A stretch of 7,537 bases of DNA from Cyanobacteriota bacterium (GTDB lineage: Bacteria > Cyanobacteriota > Cyanobacteriia > Phormidesmidales > Phormidesmidaceae): the NCBI GenBank assembly GCA_027619675.1, contig JAQCHG010000068.1, positions 1-7,537 of the forward strand, read 5' to 3'. A program made the translations under genes and the position numbers. Under the pieces are notes generated by a model. The model saw only the letters and a program-made list of their open reading frames with translations, was not told the DNA's origin and ran no database searches. Position 1 is the first letter of the stretch. The number at the start of each line of letters is the position of its first letter. Below, in pieces: positions 1-6,951 of the stretch.

Positions 1-868
1 CCCCAGCAGCGTCTGGGGACGCCTGGGACCGGGGTGCATGGTAAAAGTCCGCGTAATAGCCCTCCATCAGGGTCAGTAAATGCAGCCCCAGGGTGATCAG
101 CCGGGGATAGAGGGCCAGCACTTCCGTGGAGGTTTGGGGATGGGTGGGTAATGGTACCGCCATGGGTGGCCCGTTGAGGCCACAGTCCTGTTCCAGTTGG
201 GTTAACAGTTCGGCAATGGCGTGCCAAGGGGGCGTCGGGTATTGGTAGCAAATACCCAAGGGCAAAATCACCACAGTTTCTGGGCGCTGCGCCTTTTGCA
301 GATCCTCTAGGCACCAAAACCCAAACTGGGCAATGCCCGGTTCTAAAGGGCTGATAATTTCCGTGTGGCCATTGTTGGCCCCTTCTGGGGCTGCCGCTAG
401 GGGAAACTGCCCCTGGGCAAATAGATGACGGGCGGACTTGAGCCCTTGGCGGTCCACTTTGCCCCGCTGAATGGGGGTTCCCCCCAGTTTTTGGTAGAGC
501 CAGCCAATCCCCCGCCCTGCCCAGAGGGGGATGCCGCGATCGTAAATAAAGTGGATGTGGGGTGACGAGGGGAGCCTGACTCCCATTTGGCGGGCGGTTT
601 TGGGCACCTCATGCCAGATCAAATGCATGAGGCAATAGGCATCCTCTGGGCTGGGGTGGCGAAAGGCAATGAGAAACCGCACCCGCTGCCCCTGAAAGTC
701 TTGAAACAGCCGCACCAAGGTCTCTACCCCCTCAGTGTGGATGGTTTGCACACTGCTGCGCCACCGCATCCACAGGGGCAATAAGCGCCGCACCAGCCAC
801 AGCACCTTGGGATCAAAGGTGGGGGGCAAAAATTCTAGGGGGGGTTGGGCGCGGTGGGGTCCGGGCAT
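1..868 (-). CDS. PlsC-like glycerolipid acyltransferase, 3' end cut by window
   Basis: The minus-strand frame is open from 1012 to the left edge, giving at least 289 residues from the ATG at 866-868; the C-terminus is outside the window. The family (1-acyl-glycerol-3-phosphate acyltransferase-like) transfers fatty acyl groups to glycerolipid precursors at the membrane. Visible motifs: the catalytic H-X4-D in FRHPSPED (H71, D76), a GGTPIQR block (129-135) matching the glycerophosphate-binding region, and APEG (160-163) in place of the usual FPEG, followed by ANNGHTEIISPLEPG. These blocks match, from memory, a cyanobacterial branch of the family rather than the canonical PlsC. The ATG is preferred because MPGPHRAQPPLEFLPP resembles the usual N-terminus; a GTG at 1007-1009 would add 47 residues. 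No convincing ribosome-binding site precedes either. It lies downstream of mgtE on the same strand, 287 bases away. The family call is firm; the exact substrate is inferred. Confidence 0.82.
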   Translation of the reverse strand, partial: MPGPHRAQPPLEFLPPTFDPKVLWLVRRLLPLWMRWRSSVQTIHTEGVETLVRLFQDFQGQRVRFLIAFRHPSPEDAYCLMHLIWHEVPKTARQMGVRLPSSPHIHFIYDRGIPLWAGRGIGWLYQKLGGTPIQRGKVDRQGLKSARHLFAQGQFPLAAAPEGANNGHTEIISPLEPGIAQFGFWCLEDLQKAQRPETVVILPLGICYQYPTPPWHAIAELLTQLEQDCGLNGPPMAVPLPTHPQTSTEVLALYPRLITLGLHLLTLMEGYYADFYHAPRSQASPDAAG

Positions 869-1025
869 GGTGGCTACGGCGAATAGGAAGGTCCCTTCAA
901 GTTGTAGGGCATCTCTCCCCCCTTCCGCTTCAGGGATGACGGTGTTTGAAGTGGACAACCCACGATGGTCCACGGGGGCAGGCAGGCCGAGCCTGGCCAG
1001 GACTTCCACACCTCACCGCTGCACC

Positions 1026-1041
1026 AGGGGATGAAGCCCCT
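1026..1041 (-). terminator. Short hairpin between mgtE and the acyltransferase gene
   Basis: AGGGG (1026-1030) and CCCCT (1037-1041) form a 5-bp GC-rich stem with a six-base loop, 114 bases past the mgtE stop. There is no T-run after it on either strand, so termination is only a suggestion. Its 16-base sequence matches the core of the large hairpin at 2797-2844 at 13 of 16 positions. Confidence 0.25.
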
Positions 1042-1155
1042 CGCCCCAATGGAAGACCGAGACGGCGGGAGCAGATTGCGGCAGTTCCCAATGGCTCTAC
1101 TTGCAGCATTTGCAGCCATTCTCCCTTCGTACAGGTTCAACCTGGAGCTTGCTGC

Positions 1156-2559
1156 CTAAAGCTGGATGCCTAGGATCTGGCGGGCTAGGTTCAGGTAAAT
1201 CAACACCCCTAGCACGTCCACGATGGTGGTGATGAAGGGGGCGGACATCAGGGCGGGGTCGAAGCCGATGGCGCTGAAGAGGAAGGGCAAGGCCGCCCCC
1301 GCTGTGGAGGCCAGAATCGCGATCGCCACTAGGCTGATCCCCACCACCACCGCCACCGCCAAATTGCCCTGGAGCACGTAGGCCCAAAGGGTCACCACCG
1401 CCCCCAGCATGATACCGAGGAATGCCCCCGCGATCGCCTCCCGCAGAATCACCCGCTTGGCCGCTTTGTTGTCTAACTCATTGGTGTTGATGCCGCGAAT
1501 CACCACCGTGGACGACTGCGCCCCCACATTTCCCCCCGACCCAATCAACAGGGGAATGAAGGCCGCCAGCACCACCACCTGCTCCAAAATCGCCTCCTGG
1601 CTGCGGATCACCCAGGTGGTGACGGTATTGGTCAGCAACAGCACCGACAACCACACCACCCGCTTGCGGGCCACCGTCAGCAGGTTGGTTTGAAAGTAAT
1701 TGTCGCCCCCAGACTGCACCCCCCCCAGGGCATAGATGTCCTCCGTGGCCTCCTCTTCCAGCACGTCGATGACATCATCAACGGTAATGATCCCCACTAG
1801 GCGCTGCTCCGTATCCACCACGGGCACCGCCAAAAAGTCATAGCGCTGGATCAGTTGGGCCACCTCTTCCTGGTCCGTATCTGTCTGCACCGAAACCACC
1901 TCACGGGTCATCAGATCCCCGATGGTTTCGTCCGGTTGCCCCATCACCAGGTGCCGCAGGGAGAGGATACCCGTAAGGCGACGGGCCACATCCGTCACAA
2001 ATAGGTAGTAGATGGTCTCGCTCATGTGGGCCCGGTTGCGGATATGCTCCAGGGCGCGGGCGATGGTCCACCCCTCCTTGAGGGCAATGTATTCCGGGGT
2101 CATGATGCGCCCGGCGGTGTCGGCCTCGTAGCCCAGCAGCAGGGCGGTGGCCTCCCGTTCTTGGGGGCTGAGTTGGGTCAGCAGTCGCCGCACCACCTTG
2201 GCGGGCAGTTCATCAAACAACCGCGCCCGGTCGTCGGGGGACATTTTGTCCACAATGTCCTGCACGTCCTGGCGCTTAAAGTCTTCGATCAGGGTCTGCT
2301 GAACGGTGGAATCTAGATTTTCGTAGACCTCGATCGCCTCATCCTTAGATAACAGTCGAAAGGCGATCGCCTGCATGGTTTCCGGCAGCCCTTCAATGGC
2401 TTCGGCAATGTCCGCAGGCTGCACGGGCACCAACAATGCCTTGGCCCCTTGGAAGTTTTGCTGCTCTAGCAGCATCTTGAGTTGCGATCGCACCAGTTCC
2501 CGCAACTCCTGGCGGGAAATCACGGAGGAGGGGAGCGATTGGAGGCTTTGATCGGTCAC
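1156..2559 (-). CDS. mgtE: Magnesium transporter MgtE
   Basis: A full-length 467-residue MgtE, the Mg2+-gated Mg2+ channel of the inner membrane. Domain order is canonical: N-terminal cytosolic helical MgtE_N domain (about 35-135), a CBS pair (about 150-205 and 213-268), the linker/plug helix (about 270-295), then five predicted membrane helices (about 301-319, 326-345, 372-393, 400-422, 438-460). Family signatures are visible: PLLIGSGGNVGAQSS (336-350) and the final-helix stretch TTIVDVLGVLIY, whose Asp448 aligns by position from the C-terminus with the pore aspartate Asp432 of Thermus thermophilus MgtE. In that family the acidic N and CBS domains sense cytosolic Mg2+ and close the pore. The start codon is GTG (2557-2559); an in-frame TAG only two codons upstream (2566-2568) excludes a longer protein. 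An AGG lies about seven bases upstream. No truncation or missing domain is apparent. Confidence 0.96.
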   Translation of the reverse strand: MTDQSLQSLPSSVISRQELRELVRSQLKMLLEQQNFQGAKALLVPVQPADIAEAIEGLPETMQAIAFRLLSKDEAIEVYENLDSTVQQTLIEDFKRQDVQDIVDKMSPDDRARLFDELPAKVVRRLLTQLSPQEREATALLLGYEADTAGRIMTPEYIALKEGWTIARALEHIRNRAHMSETIYYLFVTDVARRLTGILSLRHLVMGQPDETIGDLMTREVVSVQTDTDQEEVAQLIQRYDFLAVPVVDTEQRLVGIITVDDVIDVLEEEATEDIYALGGVQSGGDNYFQTNLLTVARKRVVWLSVLLLTNTVTTWVIRSQEAILEQVVVLAAFIPLLIGSGGNVGAQSSTVVIRGINTNELDNKAAKRVILREAIAGAFLGIMLGAVVTLWAYVLQGNLAVAVVVGISLVAIAILASTAGAALPFLFSAIGFDPALMSAPFITTIVDVLGVLIYLNLARQILGIQL

Positions 2560-2693
2560 AAGTGCCTACCCGCGCAAGGTCTTCCCTAGTCTAGTGGGCA
2601 GTGTCCTTCCAGAGAAATAAAATCCCTACCTGTCACCGCTATGGGGAGGTCCGCCCCCAAATGGGTTCCCGAATCAGGGCTAGCACCGCACGA

Positions 2694-2732
2694 TGGCAAT
2701 TTGCCAACCGTTTTCTGTACGGGGGCGTACAG
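2694..2732. promoter_or_regulatory. Pair of perfect dyads upstream of mgtE
   Basis: TGGCAATTTGCCA (2694-2706) is a perfect 6-1-6 palindrome. Eight bases later CTGTACGGGGGCGTACAG (2715-2732) has perfect 7-bp arms around GGGG. They sit about 135-175 bases before the mgtE start and have the shape of repressor or activator operators. The second could also fold as an RNA hairpin, but it lacks a T-run on either transcript. No known regulator motif is recognised; the regulatory role is inferred from symmetry and position only. Confidence 0.35.
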
Positions 2733-2796
2733 GGGCAAGGGCGCTCAGGGGGACGGGGACTTTCGCCAGAGGCGGCCAGGCATCCGGACTGGCGTA

Positions 2797-2844
2797 AGCA
2801 CAGGAATGGGCCAGGGGCTAAAGCCCTTGGCCCATTCCTGTGCT
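2797..2844. repeat. 23-bp near-perfect inverted repeat (large hairpin)
   Basis: Left arm 2797-2819 (begins AGCACAGGAATGGGCC) pairs with right arm 2822-2844 (ends GGCCCATTCCTGTGCT) at 22 of 23 positions. The remaining pair (2814/2827) is G-U on the plus-strand RNA and A-C on the minus-strand RNA. The spacer is only two bases, so an RNA would have a four-base loop after opening the last pair. It lies 28 bases after the NADH dehydrogenase stop. It may act as a transcript-end structure, although no T-run follows, or it may be one copy of a dispersed cyanobacterial palindromic element. No transposase or flanking target duplication is visible. Confidence 0.75.
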
Positions 2845-2872
2845 ATGGATGCGGGCGCGGTTTGCGTCAGGG

Positions 2873-4243
2873 TTAGGAATGGCGGCGGTGGCCGCTGTAC
2901 ACCTCTTCCACCTTGTCGGCGTCACGCCCCGTGATCAGGCGAGAGCCCTGGTTGCGGGTGAAATACCCCCACATCCACTGGGTCATGACGATCAGCTTGT
3001 TGTCGAACTCAATCAAGTAGAAGACGTGGACAAACAGCCAAATCACCCAGGCTGGGAAGCCCGTGAACTTGATCCAGTTGAGGTTGACCACGGCGGCGTT
3101 GCGGCCAATCACCGCCAGACTGCCAGAATCTCGGTAGCGGAAGGGGGGGATGGGTTCCCCCTTGAGGCGATGCTGAATTAGCTTGGCCACATACTTGCCC
3201 TGTTGCATGGCGACGGGGGCCACACCGGGGAGTGGTTTGTTGTCTTGGTGGGCGTAGTGGGCGAGGTCGCCAATGATGAAAATATTGGGGTGGTCGGGCA
3301 GGCTCAGGTCCGGTGCCACCATCACGCGACCGGCGCGATCGCAGGTAGCCCCGGTGCGATCCGCCACAATTTTGCCCATCCCCGATGCCTTCACCCCGGC
3401 AGCCCACAGCACCGTCTTGGTGAGCAGTTCCGATTCTTCATCCCCGCTGCGGAGACGGACGCGATCGTCCTCAATGGCGGTGACCATGGTTTGGGTCCGC
3501 ACCTCCACCCCCAGCTTTTGCAGCGAATCGGCGGCATTGGCGGAGAGATCTTCGGGGAAGGGGGGCAGCAGCCGATCCATCCCCTCCACCAAAATGATTT
3601 TGGTCTCGTGGGTGTCAATGGTGCGGAAATCGCTCTTGAGGGTGCTGTAGGCCAAGTCCGCTAATGCTCCCGCCAGTTCGACCCCGGTGGGGCCACCCCC
3701 CACCACCAAAAAGGTCATCATCGCCTGACGCTTAACGGGATCCGTTTCCTTTTCTGCCGCCTCAAAGGCCAGAAAAATCCGCCGCCGCACCTCCAGGGCG
3801 TCCTCCAGGGTTTTGATGCTGGGGGCAAATTTTTCCCAGTGGTCATTGCCAAAGTAGTGGTGGGCACCGCCCGTGGCAATGATCAGGCTGTCGTAGGGCA
3901 CCCCTTTGCCCCGTTTCAGAACCACCTGTTGCTGCTCGGGGTCGATGTCCACCACATCCCCCAACAGCACTTGGGTATTTTTTTGGCGATTGAGAACGCC
4001 CCGCAGGGGAGAGGCAATGTCGCCGGGGGAAAGGCCCCCGGTGGCCACCTGGTACAGCAGGGGTTGAAACAGGTGAAAGTTGCGGCGATCGATCAGGGTG
4101 ACTTCCACATGGGTGGCCCGCCCAAAGGACTGGGCCGCGTACAGTCCGCCGAAGCCCCCGCCCACAATGACGACTCGATGGGGACGGTTGGAGGTTTCCG
4201 GAGCAGCGGACTGGGCAGCGGGACGGGTCAGCAGTTGAGTCAT
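2873..4243 (-). CDS. ndh: Type-2 NAD(P)H dehydrogenase (NDH-2), FAD-dependent
   Basis: A 456-residue monotopic flavoprotein that oxidises NADH and reduces quinone without pumping protons, on the cytoplasmic face of the respiratory/thylakoid membrane. It shows the two-dinucleotide-fold layout: FAD-binding VGGGFGGLYAA (27-37), the DRRNFHLFQPLLYQVATG block (52-69), NAD-binding VVGGGPTGVELAGA (180-193), the second FAD motif IFIIGDLAH (321-329), and VAPVAMQQGKYVAK (341-354) containing the AxxAxQQG-type quinone-site signature. Glu220, at the end of the second strand of the NAD fold (IILVEG), favours NADH over NADPH in this family. The C-terminal part (about 384-428) is hydrophobic and aromatic, as expected for the membrane-binding helices. 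The start is ATG, preceded by TAAGG a few bases upstream. Cyanobacteria often carry several paralogues (ndbA/B/C); I cannot tell which this is. It diverges from the fasciclin gene. Confidence 0.93.
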   Translation of the reverse strand: MTQLLTRPAAQSAAPETSNRPHRVVIVGGGFGGLYAAQSFGRATHVEVTLIDRRNFHLFQPLLYQVATGGLSPGDIASPLRGVLNRQKNTQVLLGDVVDIDPEQQQVVLKRGKGVPYDSLIIATGGAHHYFGNDHWEKFAPSIKTLEDALEVRRRIFLAFEAAEKETDPVKRQAMMTFLVVGGGPTGVELAGALADLAYSTLKSDFRTIDTHETKIILVEGMDRLLPPFPEDLSANAADSLQKLGVEVRTQTMVTAIEDDRVRLRSGDEESELLTKTVLWAAGVKASGMGKIVADRTGATCDRAGRVMVAPDLSLPDHPNIFIIGDLAHYAHQDNKPLPGVAPVAMQQGKYVAKLIQHRLKGEPIPPFRYRDSGSLAVIGRNAAVVNLNWIKFTGFPAWVIWLFVHVFYLIEFDNKLIVMTQWMWGYFTRNQGSRLITGRDADKVEEVYSGHRRHS

Positions 4244-4568
4244 GGGCCTTACCGGGGACTACTCGTCAGGAATGCGGACGCTTAATTAACAAACCTTAAT
4301 CTTCTACCAGATTACCCACACTTGGTCCTGGCGTTTGCTCATGGCTGACGAAATCAGCGGCGGCCCCTGCTGGGAACGGCTCAATTTGCCCTCTATATCG
4401 ACGTAGTGCCCGTCTCACTGCTTTGACATGGGGAGAAACGCGGTCAATGCTCCAAAGGGGAAGAAAATCACAAAAACTTCAGGAAAATGAATATTTTGTA
4501 AACAAGCGTTACGATCTGGAGGTGCCAAGCAAGTTGGCCGACTGCACACACACCCTTGGAAACTACCC
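4244..4568. other. Divergent promoter region, NADH dehydrogenase / fasciclin gene
   Basis: This 325-base gap separates two divergent genes, so it should hold both promoters. The stretch at 4279-4308 is AT-rich and includes the palindrome TTAATTAA (4282-4289), 39 bases from the NADH dehydrogenase start. A second AT-rich stretch (about 4460-4505) precedes the fasciclin gene. A small GCTGA/TCAGC inverted repeat lies at 4344-4358. No RNA gene is recognised. Confidence 0.6.
4423..4451 (+). promoter_or_regulatory. Candidate sigma-70-type promoter for the fasciclin gene
   Basis: A perfect -35 hexamer TTGACA (4423-4428) is followed after 17 bases by AATGCT (4446-4451), a weak -10 with three matches to TATAAT. 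It would give a leader of about 110 bases before the ATG at 4569. The spacing is ideal but the -10 is poor, and cyanobacterial promoters often lack a clear -35, so this is tentative. Confidence 0.3.
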
Positions 4569-5081
4569 ATGCAAAAGATTGCTTTGTTCGCTAGCGCGAT
4601 CGCCCTGACCCTGACGACTGCCTCGGCACAGGCGATGGCATCACCGTTGGCTGAGACGAAGGCGGACGGTGATGGCAATACGATTGTCGCGATCGCGTCC
4701 ACCAATGAGTCCTTCAATGTGCTGACGGCATTGTTAAAACATGCCGAGCTAGTCGGCATCTTGAATGGCGAGACGGAATTTACGGTGTTTGCACCGACCG
4801 ATGATGCCTTTGGCCGTTTGCCCGAGGGGACCATCGAGAGCCTCTTTCAACCAGAAAACCAGGCGCTACTCAAGACCATCCTGACGTATCACGTGGTGCC
4901 GGGCCGGGTGACCTCGGGTCAACTATCCTCCGGTGAGGTGGGGTCCGCTGCCGCCATTCCCCTCAGTATCGTGGTGGGTTCTGGGGTGACGGTGAACGGG
5001 GCCAATGTGGTCATGGCTGACATTGAAGCCAGCAATGGGGTCATCCATGTGATTGATGCCGTGCTGCTGCCGCCCCAATAG
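4569..5081 (+). CDS. Secreted fasciclin (FAS1) domain protein
   Basis: A 170-residue protein with a Sec signal peptide (Lys3, hydrophobic core about 4-18, likely cleavage after AQA at 22 or AMA at 24) and one FAS1 domain (about 37-168). Both conserved FAS1 boxes are present: H1 as FTVFAPTDDAF (71-81) and H2 as NGVIHVIDAVLLPP (156-169), with YHVVPG (107-112) between them. The length is typical of stand-alone bacterial FAS1 proteins, which are exported and linked to adhesion or the cell surface; the specific role is unknown. No membrane anchor or sorting motif follows the domain, so a periplasmic or extracellular location is inferred. The ATG is chosen because it begins the signal peptide; GGA lies eight bases upstream. 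Two HIP1 octamers fall near its 5' end. The neighbours are a divergent NDH-2 gene and a convergent pyk gene. Confidence 0.93.
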   Translation: MQKIALFASAIALTLTTASAQAMASPLAETKADGDGNTIVAIASTNESFNVLTALLKHAELVGILNGETEFTVFAPTDDAFGRLPEGTIESLFQPENQALLKTILTYHVVPGRVTSGQLSSGEVGSAAAIPLSIVVGSGVTVNGANVVMADIEASNGVIHVIDAVLLPPQ

Positions 5082-5196
5082 TCGGCTTGCACAGTTATTG
5101 CTTCAACGCCCATGGAACTTAGCCTATGGCACTTATGCAACGCACTGCCGAATGCTCGGTTTTCCGTTGAGGCAACCTGAATAGATGACAGCCCAC

Positions 5197-5229
5197 AGGG
5201 GCCGAGGGATGCACCATCACTCGGCCCCT
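5197..5229. terminator. Hairpin between convergent fasciclin and pyk genes
   Basis: AGGGGCCGAG (5197-5206) pairs perfectly with CTCGGCCCCT (5220-5229). Inside, after one G-A mismatch, GATG (5208-5211) pairs with CATC (5215-5218) around a three-base loop, for 14 bp in all. The hairpin includes the last codons and the TGA stop of pyk (5217-5219) and lies 115 bases past the fasciclin stop, so it could serve both convergent transcripts. No T-run flanks it on either strand, so it is not a textbook intrinsic terminator. Confidence 0.6.
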
Positions 5230-6659
5230 TGGCATGGCAGGGTATGGAGTTTCAGAAAATTGGTGCCCTGGCGGTGGCTGGTGGGAATGCCCCCCATGAG
5301 CAACACCTGATGGCCGGGGGCTGCGAGCTGGCGCTCCATTAGGCAGCTTTCCGCCTGTTCCACCATGGCCTCGAAACTGGTGGCCCGCTCATCAATCAAG
5401 ATGGGTTTGACCCCCCACACCAGGTTGAGGCGGTGATAAACATCGCGATCGGGGGTGAGAGCGACAACGGGGGCGCGGGGCCGTTCCCCAGCGGCGATCA
5501 TGGCGGTGTAGCCCGACTCGGTGAAGGCGACGATGCAGTGGAGGTTGAGGGTGCGATCGATGACGTTCAGCGCCTCACTGAGGGCATGGGTCTCATCGTT
5601 TTTTTCTGGCGGGTAGTTGGTGAAGGTGAGGTCGGTCTCTACGTCACAGGCGATGCGGCTCAACATCTGCACCGCCTGGACGGGAAACTTGCCCACGGCG
5701 GATTCCCCCGACAGCATCACCGCGTCGGTGCCGTCGAGGATGGCGTTGGCCACGTCGCTGGCTTCGGCGCGGGTGGGGCGGGGATGCTCAATCATGCTGT
5801 CGAGCATTTGGGTGGCGGTGATTACGGGGAGGCTGCGCAGATTACAGGCTTGGATGATGCGCTTTTGCAGCATCGGGACTTTCTCGGCTTTCATCTCCAC
5901 CCCGAGGTCCCCTCGGGCCACCATGACCCCATCGGTGACGGCCAAGATCTCGTCTAGGTTGGCGATCGCTTGAGGTTTTTCAATTTTGGCGATGACAGGG
6001 GTTTCCGGTGCCCCCAGTTCCGCCAAGAGGGCCTTCAGGTTGCGAATGTCCTCCCCTTTGCGGACAAAACTGAGGGAAACCCAATCCACCCCCTGGGCCA
6101 CCCCAAAGGCCAGATCCTCCCGGTCCTTGTCCGTCATGGAAGGCAGTTGCAGGCTCAGGTCCGGTAGATTCACCCCCTTGCGCGGCTTCAGGGGACCCCC
6201 TTGCCGCACTTGGCAATGGACGGCAGGGGCGTCCACCTTCTCCACCACCAGTTCCAGCAGCCCATCATCCAGCAGCACCTGCATACCCGGTTCCGCCTCG
6301 GTAGCCAAGTGGGGATAATCGATCGCCACGACCCCCGCGTCCAGCCTAGCGGGGACCGCCCCCGCCCCTGGCACCAGGGTGATCCGGTCCCCCACCTGGA
6401 GCTGGCGCACCGTCGGCAGCGGCCCCACCCGAATCTTGGGACCTTGCAGGTCTTGCAGCAGGGTGATGGGGCGATCTAGCTCCCGTGAGACCTGGCGCAG
6501 CAATTGAATCATGCGGGCATGGTCTTCATAGGTGCCATGGGAAAAGTTGAGGCGGGCCACGCTCATCCCGGCGTGAACCATCTCCAGCAGGGTTTCATGG
6601 GAACTGCTGGCGGGGCCAATGGTGGCCACAATTTTGGTGTGGTGAAGCAAAGGAATCAT
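5217..6659 (-). CDS. pyk: Pyruvate kinase
   Basis: A 480-residue pyruvate kinase, transferring phosphate from phosphoenolpyruvate to ADP in the last step of glycolysis, in the cytosol. Catalytic landmarks are intact: ARLNFSHG (35-42; Arg36, Asn38, Ser40), [11 protein letters not shown] (67-77; Asp70), the signature [17 protein letters not shown] (222-238; Lys225, metal ligand Glu227), ARGDLGVE (248-255; metal ligand Asp251) and TATQMLDSM (281-289; Thr283). The B domain spans about 72-168 and the C-terminal effector domain about 350-472. It ends there, so it is the short form, without the extra C-terminal phosphohistidine-like domain of some cyanobacterial and Bacillus enzymes. The frame stays open upstream to 6839, but those 60 codons look unrelated to the family, while [18 protein letters not shown] is the usual N-terminus, so the ATG at 6657-6659 is chosen. 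No clear ribosome-binding site is seen. Confidence 0.96.
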   Translation of the reverse strand: MIPLLHHTKIVATIGPASSSHETLLEMVHAGMSVARLNFSHGTYEDHARMIQLLRQVSRELDRPITLLQDLQGPKIRVGPLPTVRQLQVGDRITLVPGAGAVPARLDAGVVAIDYPHLATEAEPGMQVLLDDGLLELVVEKVDAPAVHCQVRQGGPLKPRKGVNLPDLSLQLPSMTDKDREDLAFGVAQGVDWVSLSFVRKGEDIRNLKALLAELGAPETPVIAKIEKPQAIANLDEILAVTDGVMVARGDLGVEMKAEKVPMLQKRIIQACNLRSLPVITATQMLDSMIEHPRPTRAEASDVANAILDGTDAVMLSGESAVGKFPVQAVQMLSRIACDVETDLTFTNYPPEKNDETHALSEALNVIDRTLNLHCIVAFTESGYTAMIAAGERPRAPVVALTPDRDVYHRLNLVWGVKPILIDERATSFEAMVEQAESCLMERQLAAPGHQVLLMGGIPTSHRQGTNFLKLHTLPCQGAE

Positions 6660-6805
6660 GGATACCAAGTGGGGAACAACGCCCCAAGGGAAGATGAACG
6701 TCGCAGCGGATGCGGCTGGGTTTGGGCCTATGGTAGGCAGGTGGCGGGGCGATCGCCGGACTGCTGGGCTACATCTGGGCAGGCTACAGAAAATTTTCAT
6801 GTCCT

Positions 6806-6823
6806 GAGGGGCCTGCGCCCCTC
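6806..6823. repeat. Perfect 7-bp GC-rich hairpin upstream of pyk
   Basis: GAGGGGC (6806-6812) and GCCCCTC (6817-6823) flank the loop CTGC. The hairpin lies 147 bases before the pyk start. On the minus strand the AT-rich palindrome GAAAATTTTC (6789-6798) follows seven bases later. Its position fits an upstream regulatory or transcript-end structure; the function is unknown. Confidence 0.5.
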
Positions 6824-6951
6824 CAGTAAAGTCGGGCATACTGAGACCCAGCCCCCGCGGCCTTGCTCCCTATTGCCCGTTGCCGCTCTATGAATCTCCC
6901 AGAAACGCTAGTAATCGGAATGCCGGTTTCAGGCTGGGGTGTCCACGGTTG

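Larger units (their letters stand above)
2560..2872. other. Intergenic region between NADH dehydrogenase and mgtE
   Basis: This 313-base gap contains no convincing gene. From the NADH dehydrogenase end it holds a 23-bp inverted repeat (2797-2844), then two perfect dyads (2715-2732 and 2694-2706), then about 130 bases leading to mgtE. Close to mgtE, on the minus strand, a GTGACA near 2633 and an AT-rich run near 2618-2624 are promoter-like but only about 11 bases apart, so I do not call a promoter. I recognise no M-box Mg2+ riboswitch. Confidence 0.6.

Noticed and set aside
1132..1144. Perfect 6-1-6 dyad CAGGTTCAACCTG just after the mgtE stop
   Set aside because: As RNA it leaves only a 4-bp stem with a five-base loop; a single short dyad is expected by chance in several kilobases and nothing else supports it.
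2026..2316. Plus-strand open frame over mgtE, and similar frames over NDH-2 (3203-3664, 3839-4285) and pyk (5433-5957)
   Set aside because: They lie antisense to well-supported conserved genes and their translations are low-complexity Gly/His/Pro-rich sequence typical of GC-rich shadows.
2560..2693. Possible M-box Mg2+ riboswitch before mgtE
   Set aside because: I could not find the conserved multi-stem layout; the only symmetric elements are the two short dyads further upstream.
4341..4406. A 21-codon open frame starting MADEISGG in the NDH-2/fasciclin gap
   Set aside because: It looks protein-like at first but has no ribosome-binding site, is very short and lies in a divergent promoter region; without conservation data it cannot be called a gene.
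4415..4834. Minus-strand 139-codon frame over the fasciclin 5' half
   Set aside because: It is antisense to a clear signal-peptide FAS1 gene and has no recognisable domain.
6767..6788. NtcA or RpaB (HLR1) site made from the GGCTACA direct repeat
   Set aside because: It fits neither GTA-N8-TAC nor the TTACA-type direct repeat with correct spacing.
6660..6839. A 60-residue N-terminal extension of pyruvate kinase
   Set aside because: The frame is open but the residues (Pro/Arg-rich) do not resemble the family, and the standard N-terminus begins at the ATG at 6659.
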